In this document: positions 14,210 to 20,652 of the stretch, piece after piece
Layout of the letters: each line of letters opens with the position of its first letter
Numbering within the stretch: the first letter of the stretch is position 1
DNA from: a virus
Strand: one strand, 5' to 3'
Virus record (IMG/VR): IMGVR_UViG_3300028800_000349
Location: 1-20,652 of that record
Length of the DNA stretch: 20,652 nt
Notes under the pieces: generated by a model
What the model saw: the letters and a program-made list of their open reading frames with translations, nothing else
Database searches by the model: none
What the model was told of the DNA's origin: nothing
Position numbers and translations under genes: made by a program

Positions 14210-17200
14210 ATGAGTTTGATTAAGTTAGGTTCTCATCTTCGAATCTTAAAAACGGCTGCTATGGTTGAAGATTTACTTATTGATAGACCTGTTGAAGCTG
14301 CTAAACCTGTAGTTTCCAAGGTTATTGAATCAAAAAATTCTGATTTCCTTTATTATCGTGCTCGTGCAATTAGTGCTGGTGATCAAGGCCCCCTGAATAA
14401 AGATGGGGCTCGTAGTTGGAATTTTAATGGGAATAAAGATTATTTTGAGCGAAAAGAGTTAGAAGCTGCATATGAAACGTTTATTGGGCGTAACATTTTC
14501 CTTGATCATAACTCTGAGAGTTCCTTGTATTCTATTGGTAAGATTATTGACGCTTTGCCTATTGATGATAAAGAAACTGGCGAATTTTATATTGAATTAG
14601 TTGGAAAGATTGATCGTACTCTTCATCCTGAAATTTGTCGTAAGATCGAAACAGGTGAACTTAATAGCACAAGTATGGGCTGCTCAGTTGATGAGTCCAT
14701 TTGTTCTATTTGTGGTCATGTTCTTCATTCAGATGCTGATGAAAAATGTAACCATATGGGTATGAATCTTGGCAAGGAATTTCCTGCTGAAGTTGATATG
14801 CCTGAATATAGCATTAAAAAAGGGGATATGGTTCCTTGTTTTTCTATTAATAAAGGAATTGTTTTTAATGAAGATAGTATTGTGGGGGTTCCTGCAGATC
14901 CAACAGCTGTTATCAAAACCGTTTTGTCTAATATGAAGAGTCAGATTTCTAAAAAAGCTTCTCTGACAAAAAAAGAGCAATTAGATTTAGCAGCACAGAT
15001 GGAAAAATTATTTGAAAAATTAGATGCTGATACTAAGATTCAATTAAAAGCTGATTTTTGTGGCATTTGCCCACCAGTTGAAAAGGAGTCGTCCATGGCT
15101 GATAAGAGCGTAATTCCTAATGAAGAAACCAAAAAGATTTTATCTAAAATCTCTGCTTTAGAGATGGAACAACTTGAATCATTTATAACACATAAGACTA
15201 AGAAAGCTAACGAAGTAGCCAGCCAGGAGATCGTTGCTGATGCCGCTGCAAAAGAAGAGACATTTCTATCTAAGATTGTTGCTAAAGTAAAAGATGCTCT
15301 TTCTAAAGAAGCTGCTAAATGTGAACGTTGTGAGGATATTCTTAGTGAGAAAGATCCTAGTCATGAATATGACCCAGATTGTGCAGGTTCTCTTTGTGCA
15401 AAACACGAAGCAGAATGGTATAAAAAGAAATCGTCTATTTCAGCTAAATTCCAGGAAGATAAAAATAACGTTTTAGATTCCACATGGTCAGTTAATGACG
15501 GTGATAAGTGTATTCTTGAAGCTTCCCTTAAAGAGATTTGGGGCTCACAATTTGAATTACTTTCATTTGATGATCAAAGATGGGCAACTAGTGAGGAGTA
15601 TGCTAAAGAGATTGTTGCTCGTTATACCAAAGATGGTATTGAGAAACTTGCAGATGCTTGGGATGTCTCTCATAAGCTTTCAAAGACAGCTGCAGATCCA
15701 AAACTTGGTCCTTCAGGGACTCGTGCAAAACCCTCAACTGGATCTTCTAATAAAGAACACAGCTATCCAACAAATCCTAAATTTGAAAAGCCTAAACCAG
15801 GAACAAGTTCAAAAGGTCCCGCCGCACCAGCTCATAAAGATGTAAAGGACTCTAAGGTTGAAATGCCAGGGCAGGAGAAAGGTCAAACTGGTCCTGCAGC
15901 ACCAAAGGCAAAAGAAGTTAAAACAGATCATAGTGAGCCAAAGGTAGAAGCAGAAGGTAAAGAAGTAAAGAATACACCTAAGAATCCTGAAGAGAAAAAG
16001 CATGATAAGTCTGAGAAAGAAGTAAAGACGGATTATGTTGCTGAAGGTAAAGAACATATGGAAGAAGAAGCAAAAGATGGGAAAAAAGAAGATAAGAAAT
16101 CTGATAAAAAATCTTCTTTAATTAGTTGGGCTTCTCTTACCTCCAAAGCACAAGATTTTATTAAAACAGCCGCTACAAAACATATTAAAAGTGGAATGAA
16201 AAATGCTGAAGCTGTCGCTAAGGCTCACAGCGAATTTATAGCTCAGGAGAATGATATGAAAAAGCAAGCATCCGATGGCAAGCCAGATGAATCAGTTGAA
16301 GGATCTACTCTTCCAGAAGGCACGAAAGAGATGGGAGATAAGCCAGAGGAATCAGTTAAAGGTACTACCCTTCCTGGTGGTGCTGCTCCTTCTTCAGCTC
16401 CTGAAACAAGTGCTCAGGGTGACACAGAGCACAAGACACCAAATTTGACAAAGAAACCTGACGAAGCAGTTGATGGTACAACCACTCCTAAAGATCATAT
16501 TCCTAATACTCAAAAGAGTGATGAAAGTTCTAAAGGAACAACTTTCCCTGATAGTAAGAAAGAAATTGGCGATAAAGCTGAATCGGCAGTAAAAGAAGCT
16601 GCTAAATCTGAAAGCTCTGCTCCAATTGAAGCTGTTCAGGATAAACCAGCACTTTCCAAAGCAACAGCTGGTGATACACCTGAAAGCGCACGAGAAGGCG
16701 GCGATTTAAAGAAAGATCCCAAAGATATTGAATCCGTTAATAAAAAGGCTGCAACTGAAATGCCTATGCCAGCTGATAAAGATCCTATGGAATCAATGAA
16801 ACCAGAAGCTCCATTAGATGAGAAACCTCTAGATCTCCCAATGGATGGTCCTAAAGTTGACGCTCCTGCTGAAGAAGTTTCCGCATTTGATACTGCTGAG
16901 AATGTTGATATTGGTGAGGGTTATACAGCTAACAAGGATAAAGAATCTAAAGAAATTATTGTTATGAAAGATGGTCAGGAAGTCAAACGTCTCCCAGATG
17001 GTTTTGGTAAAGATATGGCAGTTGTTCTACCTCTTATGAAAGCCGTTCTTGGTCTTCCTCCAACAGAAGAAGTTAAACCTGAAGTTCCAGGTGTAGCAGC
17101 TCCTTTGGAAGAGCATAAAGAAGAACCTAAGCTTGAAGAACATCCAGGTGCAGAAGAAGCACATGAAGATGAACTTGGGATTAAAGAGTCTGCTCTTAAG

Positions 17201-17659
17201 GTAAAAGAAGCTGCCCTTGCAGAGAAAGAAGCTGCAATCACTGCAAAAGAAGCAGAGATTAAGGCTACCGAATTATCCAAGAAATTTGCCTCTATTATTC
17301 AAGCTCGTACAGAACGCTGTAAGAAAATTGTAGCTGCTTTGGTTGAAAAAGATGCACTTCAAATGGATAAAGAAGTTTATGACACAGAACGTAAGAATGG
17401 CACATATATGTTAGATGCTCAGAAAAAAGCTTTTGAATATGCTATCAAAGCAAAACAGAAAGAATTACTAGCTATGGATGATAATGCATTACTTGCTACA
17501 GAGAAAGTAATTGCTGATCTTAAAGCTCCTGCTTCTACAGTAAATACAAAGAAAGCAAGTCATATCTTTGTTTCACCTTCATTTGGTGAAGAGCTTTCTG
17601 AAGATGCACAACTTAAGAAAATCTTTGACACATTCGGTACTAAAAACAGACCACAATAA
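14210..17659 (+). CDS. Prohead-protease-like domain fused to a long scaffold-like tail, 1149 aa
   Basis: Residues ~45-245 look like a head maturation serine protease: H100 in IFLDHN, followed by YSIGKIIDA, and Ser in NSTSMGC (S155 or S153) match the His and Ser motifs of S78-type prohead proteases. An inserted zinc knuckle follows (C165, C168, C180, H182), an arrangement that I recall from other large phages. K248-K-A-S ends this domain. A second Cys/His cluster has C371, C374, C391, C396 and H399. From ~500 to ~985 the protein is disordered, rich in Lys, Glu, Pro and Ala, with internal repeats. Residues ~989-1060 are a near-perfect heptad coiled coil (ALKVKEA, ALAEKEA, AITAKEA), as expected of a scaffold. 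AAAGGA lies rather far upstream of ATG 14210. The length is well above normal for either a prohead protease or a scaffold. Confidence 0.78.
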   Translation: MSLIKLGSHLRILKTAAMVEDLLIDRPVEAAKPVVSKVIESKNSDFLYYRARAISAGDQGPLNKDGARSWNFNGNKDYFERKELEAAYETFIGRNIFLDHNSESSLYSIGKIIDALPIDDKETGEFYIELVGKIDRTLHPEICRKIETGELNSTSMGCSVDESICSICGHVLHSDADEKCNHMGMNLGKEFPAEVDMPEYSIKKGDMVPCFSINKGIVFNEDSIVGVPADPTAVIKTVLSNMKSQISKKASLTKKEQLDLAAQMEKLFEKLDADTKIQLKADFCGICPPVEKESSMADKSVIPNEETKKILSKISALEMEQLESFITHKTKKANEVASQEIVADAAAKEETFLSKIVAKVKDALSKEAAKCERCEDILSEKDPSHEYDPDCAGSLCAKHEAEWYKKKSSISAKFQEDKNNVLDSTWSVNDGDKCILEASLKEIWGSQFELLSFDDQRWATSEEYAKEIVARYTKDGIEKLADAWDVSHKLSKTAADPKLGPSGTRAKPSTGSSNKEHSYPTNPKFEKPKPGTSSKGPAAPAHKDVKDSKVEMPGQEKGQTGPAAPKAKEVKTDHSEPKVEAEGKEVKNTPKNPEEKKHDKSEKEVKTDYVAEGKEHMEEEAKDGKKEDKKSDKKSSLISWASLTSKAQDFIKTAATKHIKSGMKNAEAVAKAHSEFIAQENDMKKQASDGKPDESVEGSTLPEGTKEMGDKPEESVKGTTLPGGAAPSSAPETSAQGDTEHKTPNLTKKPDEAVDGTTTPKDHIPNTQKSDESSKGTTFPDSKKEIGDKAESAVKEAAKSESSAPIEAVQDKPALSKATAGDTPESAREGGDLKKDPKDIESVNKKAATEMPMPADKDPMESMKPEAPLDEKPLDLPMDGPKVDAPAEEVSAFDTAENVDIGEGYTANKDKESKEIIVMKDGQEVKRLPDGFGKDMAVVLPLMKAVLGLPPTEEVKPEVPGVAAPLEEHKEEPKLEEHPGAEEAHEDELGIKESALKVKEAALAEKEAAITAKEAEIKATELSKKFASIIQARTERCKKIVAALVEKDALQMDKEVYDTERKNGTYMLDAQKKAFEYAIKAKQKELLAMDDNALLATEKVIADLKAPASTVNTKKASHIFVSPSFGEELSEDAQLKKIFDTFGTKNRPQ
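15095..17659 (+). CDS. Possible nested scaffold gene by internal initiation, 854 aa
   Basis: An in-frame ATG (residue 296 of the fused protein) has AAGGAG at 15083-15088 with a 6-nt gap, one of the best ribosome-binding sites in the window. It lies just past the protease and its zinc knuckle. A product from here would hold the disordered region and coiled coil without the protease, as lambda Nu3 does within gene C. Against it, another in-frame ATG with AGGAG occurs at 16256, so such sites can arise by chance in Lys/Glu-rich coding sequence. Confidence 0.4.
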   Translation: MADKSVIPNEETKKILSKISALEMEQLESFITHKTKKANEVASQEIVADAAAKEETFLSKIVAKVKDALSKEAAKCERCEDILSEKDPSHEYDPDCAGSLCAKHEAEWYKKKSSISAKFQEDKNNVLDSTWSVNDGDKCILEASLKEIWGSQFELLSFDDQRWATSEEYAKEIVARYTKDGIEKLADAWDVSHKLSKTAADPKLGPSGTRAKPSTGSSNKEHSYPTNPKFEKPKPGTSSKGPAAPAHKDVKDSKVEMPGQEKGQTGPAAPKAKEVKTDHSEPKVEAEGKEVKNTPKNPEEKKHDKSEKEVKTDYVAEGKEHMEEEAKDGKKEDKKSDKKSSLISWASLTSKAQDFIKTAATKHIKSGMKNAEAVAKAHSEFIAQENDMKKQASDGKPDESVEGSTLPEGTKEMGDKPEESVKGTTLPGGAAPSSAPETSAQGDTEHKTPNLTKKPDEAVDGTTTPKDHIPNTQKSDESSKGTTFPDSKKEIGDKAESAVKEAAKSESSAPIEAVQDKPALSKATAGDTPESAREGGDLKKDPKDIESVNKKAATEMPMPADKDPMESMKPEAPLDEKPLDLPMDGPKVDAPAEEVSAFDTAENVDIGEGYTANKDKESKEIIVMKDGQEVKRLPDGFGKDMAVVLPLMKAVLGLPPTEEVKPEVPGVAAPLEEHKEEPKLEEHPGAEEAHEDELGIKESALKVKEAALAEKEAAITAKEAEIKATELSKKFASIIQARTERCKKIVAALVEKDALQMDKEVYDTERKNGTYMLDAQKKAFEYAIKAKQKELLAMDDNALLATEKVIADLKAPASTVNTKKASHIFVSPSFGEELSEDAQLKKIFDTFGTKNRPQ
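16280..16555 (+). repeat. Four degenerate 14-residue repeats in the scaffold-like tail
   Basis: Residues 691-782 of the fused protein hold KPDESVEGSTLPEG, KPEESVKGTTLPGG, KPDEAVDGTTTPKD and KSDESSKGTTFPDS, separated by 6-22 residues. The consensus is K-P/S-D/E-E-S/A-V-x-G-T-T-x-P. The flanks also echo each other (KEMGDKPEESV and KEIGDKAESAV). The repeats are protein-level and diverged at DNA level, so they are not a recent slippage product. Confidence 0.75.
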
Positions 17660-17664
17660 CTTCA

Positions 17665-18180
17665 ATGGGTAGACCTAAATCTCAATTTTGTAAGTATGGT
17701 CATGATACAAGTATCTGTGGAAGAGATTCTACTAATGCTTGTAATGGCTGCAAGAGAAATTGGACTTTAGAGAATAAAGATTATTACACAGCGTATCATA
17801 TAGAACATAGAAATAATATTTTAGTGCAACGAAAAGAATATCGTAACACAAATAAAGAGTTTATAGCTTTAAAAGAGAAAGAATGGAATGGTGCCCATAA
17901 AGAACGTAGTGTAGAAATAGATAGAAAGTCTTATGAACGTCATAGACCAAAACGTTTGGCTTCTATGATAAGAAGTCAAACTAATCGTAATCTTAGAGTA
18001 GTAGCTTGGACTGATTGGGATAAAATTAAAGAAATTTATGCCAATTGTCCTAAAGGAATGGAAGTTGATCATATAATTCCTTTACAGGGTAAAGAAGTTT
18101 CTGGGTTGCATGTAAGTTGGAATTTGCAATATTTAACTCCTACAGCTAATAGATCCAAGAGAAATAAACTGATTTGTTAA
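17665..18180 (+). CDS. Free-standing HNH homing endonuclease, 171 aa
   Basis: The C-terminal HNH nuclease motif is complete: E133-V-D135-H136-I-I-P, then GLHVSWNLQYL with N153, and T-ANRSKRNK with N162 and a final basic residue. The N-terminus has Cys and His (C9, H13, C19, C26, C29) that may form a zinc finger, followed by a long basic helical DNA-binding stretch. Such genes cut cognate DNA lacking them and spread by repair. It starts five bases after the scaffold stop and has no visible ribosome-binding site, so translation may depend on reinitiation from upstream. It interrupts the usual scaffold-decoration-capsid order. No intron features are seen around it. Confidence 0.88.
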   Translation: MGRPKSQFCKYGHDTSICGRDSTNACNGCKRNWTLENKDYYTAYHIEHRNNILVQRKEYRNTNKEFIALKEKEWNGAHKERSVEIDRKSYERHRPKRLASMIRSQTNRNLRVVAWTDWDKIKEIYANCPKGMEVDHIIPLQGKEVSGLHVSWNLQYLTPTANRSKRNKLIC

Positions 18181-18182
18181 CC

Positions 18183-18192
18183 CCTAGCTAGG
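18183..18192. other. Perfect 10-bp palindrome CCTAGCTAGG
   Basis: It lies directly after the HNH stop. A perfect 10-bp palindrome could be an operator half-site pair, but a chance match is possible. It opens the 193-nt non-coding gap before the decoration gene. Confidence 0.3.
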
Positions 18193-18201
18193 TTCAAAAT
18201 T

Positions 18202-18225
18202 TGTTATGTTGGAAAATTCATAACA
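18202..18225 (+). other. Stem-loop in the gap before the capsid genes
   Basis: TGTTATG (18202-18208) pairs perfectly with CATAACA (18219-18225) around a 10-nt loop. TCTTATTCGTTT follows, which is only loosely U-rich. It may be a weak terminator ending the scaffold-HNH transcript. Confidence 0.35.
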
Positions 18226-18277
18226 TCTTATTCGTTTCATCCAGAAAAGTAAAAAAGTTTAAAAGATAAACAATTTT

Positions 18278-18295
18278 CCACACATGTTTGTGTGG
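18278..18295 (+). terminator. Hairpin, possible terminator before the capsid genes
   Basis: CCACACA pairs over 7 bp with TGTGTGG around the tetraloop TGTT. CCTTTAAATAA follows, so the U-run is poor. It may instead stabilise the 5' end of, or regulate, the highly expressed capsid mRNA. I see no clear sigma70 promoter in 18181-18373. Confidence 0.4.
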
Positions 18296-18373
18296 CCTTT
18301 AAATAAGACCTACAACTAGAAAAGACCCGCCTCGATTGTTTCAGAATCAAAAAATAAATCAAGGAGTTACAAA

Positions 18374-18850
18374 ATGGCTATTCGGCAGATAAAAGAAGTA
18401 AACCGTTCAATCGGTTATCCAATCGCCTCTGGAAATATCGTTGGTGGAAATTTGCTACAACTGAATGTAAGTGGACAGCTTTTGCCTTGGGATCACACCC
18501 AGACAACAGGCCAGCCTTTCGGTTTAGCAATTGAATCCAATGTACTTTTCCCACTTCAGCCAGCAAACGGTGAAGTAGCAGGGCAGGGTTTCGACTATAC
18601 CAACTTCAATCGTGGTGGAATGGAATCCGTTTATAACAACGGTGGAGATTTCGTCCTTTATGATGATGGTCGTGGTTATCCTTATGCTCGTGGTACGGTA
18701 ACATATGCAGTTAATCAACCAGTCTACGCTTCTTCAGCAACTGATGGTCTTATCACATCTGCTGCTACAAGCGGAGTTCTAGTTGGATATGTTGTCAGTT
18801 TCGACGTTGCAACTGACCCAACACAGCTTGAGATCAAATCCATAATCTAA
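18374..18850 (+). CDS. Probable head decoration / capsid-stabilising protein, 158 aa
   Basis: ATG at 18374 has a strong AAGGAG. The protein is beta-rich with many Gly, Asn, Thr and Val and little charge: SGNIVGGNLLQLNVSGQLLP, PFGLAIESN, VYASSATDGLITSAATSG and VLVGYVVSFDV. This layout of small beta strands and loops is typical of phage decoration or capsid-cement proteins encoded directly before the major capsid gene. Its codon use differs from most of the window: all six Phe codons are TTC, as expected for a very highly expressed protein. There are no Cys or enzyme motifs. The assignment rests on position, composition and codon bias more than on a named family. Confidence 0.65.
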   Translation: MAIRQIKEVNRSIGYPIASGNIVGGNLLQLNVSGQLLPWDHTQTTGQPFGLAIESNVLFPLQPANGEVAGQGFDYTNFNRGGMESVYNNGGDFVLYDDGRGYPYARGTVTYAVNQPVYASSATDGLITSAATSGVLVGYVVSFDVATDPTQLEIKSII

Positions 18851-18919
18851 TTAATTTTAGATCTAGTTGTAAGCATGATTGGTCGTGAGACTGACATGTA
18901 AATTTAAAGGAGAAATTTT

Positions 18920-19876
18920 ATGAACGATAAGTTAAATGTAGAAGCCTCCATGGAGATTCTTTCCAGCGCACAGGTTGAGGAAAAACTCACCCGCTTGATG
19001 AATTCCCCAGGTGGACTTCAAAAGATCGCACAGCAAATGCTCTCGCCCCTAAAGCGAGAACTTTTGTACGAAGGCCGTATTCGCCAACTCTTCCAGACCT
19101 ATAAACTAGCTCTTGGAGAAGAAGCAGTATTCGACGCTGATGTTGATGTACCAGCCGCAAGCATCTCAGTCGAAGGTCTTCCAGCACAGCTCGAAGTTCT
19201 AGCAGATCGTATTCGTGTTGAAACGTCACCTATTTCAACCCGCCCTATGATTCGTTGGAATGAATCGAACTTCCGCAAATATGACGTTCTAAACAGAACA
19301 CAAGAACGTGCAAAAGCATCAATCATGCTTCAGGAAGATACTCGTGGTTATAATTTGATCAACTTCGCAAGTGGTTTGACAAATCAGACACCCGCAGCAT
19401 CTCTTGCTGGTACGACTGCTGCAACAAACAACCCTTCAGTTATCGCCAACGGCGCAACTGGATTGTCCATGTATACCTTGGCTACCGCAATCGTAACCCT
19501 AAGCTCAAAGCTTTTGGTTGCCAGCAAGTTATATATTAACCCACTAACACGTAGAGACTTGCTGTTGTTCAACAATGCTCCAAGTGGTAATGGTGGACTT
19601 GGTATCTTCGCTCCTAACTTCCAGGATACAGCTCTAAAGGCTGGTCGTGTAGGTGGAATCATGGGCGTTGACGTTCTAGAGTCTGTTGTTGTTCCTTCTA
19701 ATGCCTGTTTCGTCTTGGCTCCCGCTGATTATCTTGGCGTTCTCGCCATTCGTACAGACCTATCGGTTGAGACAATGAAAGATGTAAACAAGATGGCAGA
19801 TGTATTTGCAATCTGGGAAGATCTCGGATTTTTAATCCGATATGCCAAAGGCATTGTGAAGATCACCCTACCCTAA
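18920..19876 (+). CDS. Major capsid protein (HK97-fold type), 318 aa
   Basis: This is the shell protein. AAAGGAG precedes ATG 18920. The N-terminal ~60 residues are helical (MEILSSAQVEEKLTRLM ... LKRELLYEGRIRQLF), like the N-arm or delta region. An E-loop/A-domain style body follows, with ISTRPMIRWNESNF and TLATAIVTLSSKLLVASKLY. The C-terminal part has GGIMGVDVLESVVVP, FVLAPADYLGVLAIRTDLSV and WEDLGFLIRYAKGIVKI, the beta strand, loop and strand seen at the end of many HK97-fold capsids. Eight of ten Phe codons are TTC, unlike the neighbouring genes. Position after protease/scaffold and decoration genes is the standard order. A hairpin overlapping its stop codon follows. Confidence 0.88.
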   Translation: MNDKLNVEASMEILSSAQVEEKLTRLMNSPGGLQKIAQQMLSPLKRELLYEGRIRQLFQTYKLALGEEAVFDADVDVPAASISVEGLPAQLEVLADRIRVETSPISTRPMIRWNESNFRKYDVLNRTQERAKASIMLQEDTRGYNLINFASGLTNQTPAASLAGTTAATNNPSVIANGATGLSMYTLATAIVTLSSKLLVASKLYINPLTRRDLLLFNNAPSGNGGLGIFAPNFQDTALKAGRVGGIMGVDVLESVVVPSNACFVLAPADYLGVLAIRTDLSVETMKDVNKMADVFAIWEDLGFLIRYAKGIVKITLP

Positions 19877-19888
19877 GTTATTTAGGGT
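19870..19888 (+). terminator. Hairpin over the capsid stop codon
   Basis: ACCCTAA (19870-19876, containing the TAA stop) pairs perfectly with TTAGGGT (19882-19888) around GTTAT. The T-run TATTTTT comes only 11 nt later (19899-19905), so termination would be partial. It may also protect the 3' end of the capsid mRNA. Confidence 0.5.
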
Positions 19889-19909
19889 GTTGTTGCTGTA
19901 TTTTTACTG

Positions 19910-19931
19910 GAGGGGATGTAAAAATCCCCTC
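19910..19931 (+). terminator. GC-rich hairpin after the capsid gene
   Basis: GAGGGGAT (19910-19917) pairs perfectly with ATCCCCTC (19924-19931) around GTAAAA. No T-run follows directly. The following base opens the -35 box of the next promoter. With the hairpin at 19870 it separates capsid transcription from the endonuclease gene. Confidence 0.5.
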
Positions 19932-19960
19932 TTGCTAAAAATATACAAATATGGTATACT
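19932..19960 (+). promoter_or_regulatory. Sigma70-like promoter for the GIY-YIG gene
   Basis: TTGCTA (19932-19937) and TATACT (19955-19960) are 17 bp apart. Transcription would start at about 19966-19968, at or within a base or two of the ATG at 19968, so the message may be leaderless. No ribosome-binding site is visible before that ATG, which fits. Confidence 0.6.
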
Positions 19961-19967
19961 AATAGAT

Positions 19968-20612
19968 ATGGAAAAGATAAGTGGAATTTATACAATAACT
20001 CATATAAGTAATGGTAAGATGTATGTTGGCTCTGCCATTAATATCGAAAAACGTTGGTCTGAACATCGATCAGAGTTAAATCATAATAAGCATGATAATC
20101 CTCGTCTTCAAAATTCATGGAATAAGTATGGGGAATATCAATTTAATTTTAGACTTTTAGAAGAAGTTAAAGATCCTTCTAAGCTATTAGAAAGAGAACA
20201 GTATTGGATGGATAGTTTACATAGTTCTGATAGAAATAAAGGTTTTAATATTCGTATAAAAGCTGAGAGTAATTTTGGGCTAAAACATACACTTGAGACT
20301 ATTGAAAAAATTAAATTAGGAAGTATTGGTAAAAATAGAGATAAAGTTGGTGCAAAAAATCCTTTTTTTGGTCATATGCATACAGAAGCAGCTCATAAAA
20401 AGATGCATAAGCCTAAGTCTGACGAAGGTAGAAAGAATATTAAAATTGCAAGACAAAAATATTCAGATAGTCTTAAGATTAAAAAGATTTGTTTGGGTTG
20501 TAAAGAAGAATTTTTAATGTTGCCCTATGAGGATAAACGATTCTGTAATCATCCTTGTTGGTTAAAGTATCAAACAGCTAATAGATTAAATTTAAGTAGG
20601 GAAGAAAGATAA
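19968..20612 (+). CDS. GIY-YIG homing endonuclease, 214 aa
   Basis: I chose ATG 19968, since the nuclease motif begins five residues later; a frame back to 19887 would run through both hairpins and the promoter. Residues 1-95 are a complete GIY-YIG domain: G6-I-Y-T, Y19-V-G, R29 in EKRW, catalytic Glu E77 in LEREQYW, and GFN at 92-94. Residues ~104-120 (GLKHTLETIEKIKLGS) and ~134-165 are NUMOD3-like DNA-binding repeats. The C-terminus is a zinc finger with C175, C178, C193 and C197. This is the usual plan of mobile phage endonucleases of this class. AT-rich codon use contrasts with the capsid gene beside it, consistent with insertion. A tRNA begins 12 nt after its stop. Confidence 0.9.
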   Translation: MEKISGIYTITHISNGKMYVGSAINIEKRWSEHRSELNHNKHDNPRLQNSWNKYGEYQFNFRLLEEVKDPSKLLEREQYWMDSLHSSDRNKGFNIRIKAESNFGLKHTLETIEKIKLGSIGKNRDKVGAKNPFFGHMHTEAAHKKMHKPKSDEGRKNIKIARQKYSDSLKIKKICLGCKEEFLMLPYEDKRFCNHPCWLKYQTANRLNLSREER

Positions 20613-20624
20613 GGTTTACTTAGT

Positions 20625-20652
20625 GGGCTTGTAGCTCAATTGGGGGAGCAAG
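20625..20652 (+). tRNA. tRNA, 5' part only (cut by window end)
   Basis: GGGCTTG is followed by TA and a D-arm GCTC (20634-20637), loop AATTGGGG, GAGC (20646-20649). The A and AG that follow would begin the anticodon arm. The 5' acceptor strand and D-arm fit a bacterial-type tRNA, but the anticodon is outside the window, so the amino acid cannot be told. Confidence 0.7.

Noticed and set aside
16245-16258. Second internal AGGAG-ATG in the scaffold region
   Set aside because: It lies in the middle of disordered sequence with no domain boundary; kept only as a caution about the 15095 internal start.
19887-19967. N-terminal extension of the GIY-YIG protein
   Set aside because: It reads through a hairpin pair and the promoter, and the GIY motif normally lies within the first few residues.
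1-20652. CRISPR array, insertion sequence, integrase/attachment site, or group I intron
   Set aside because: No spaced direct repeats, transposase, recombinase or intron-like split genes were found on either strand.

Overview
This is an AT-rich stretch of a tailed double-stranded DNA bacteriophage genome (Caudoviricetes-like, probably a large-genome phage). It covers the head-morphogenesis and DNA-packaging region. All credible genes lie on the + strand, are tightly packed (many 1-20 nt overlaps or gaps) and mostly have Shine-Dalgarno sites of the AGGAG/AAGGAG type. The host cannot be named from the sequence. Bacterial SD sites, two sigma70-like promoters and a lipoprotein-type signal peptide point to an ordinary bacterial host.

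Layout: 18-713 is an unrecognised protein. 824-5814 holds two long, low-complexity, zinc-motif-bearing proteins (492 and 1160 aa). 5830-6380 holds three very small genes: a one-span membrane protein, a charged helix and a CxxC mini-protein. 6402-8051 is the terminase large subunit, followed by a 49-aa coupled gene and a promoter-driven coiled-coil gene. 8746-10488 is the portal. 10491-12429 holds a small zinc-knuckle protein, an exported trypsin-like serine protease and a His/Cys-rich probable virion protein that ends at a strong terminator. 12502-14201 holds small genes, including two more copies of the zinc-knuckle family. 14210-17659 encodes a prohead-protease-like domain fused to a very long disordered and coiled-coil scaffold-like tail, with a possible internal scaffold start at 15095. 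17665-18180 is an HNH endonuclease, 18374-18850 a probable head decoration protein and 18920-19876 the probable major capsid protein. 19968-20612 is a GIY-YIG endonuclease with its own promoter, and a tRNA is cut off by the window end.

Together the genes supply the packaging motor (TerL), the DNA entry ring (portal), a maturation protease with scaffold, and the capsid shell proteins. Two free-standing homing endonucleases bracket the shell genes. The accessory layer is less ordinary: a three-member family of small Cys/His proteins, two giant modular proteins built from small domains joined by disordered linkers, an exported serine protease inside a head module, and a duplicated 54-55 bp intergenic element.
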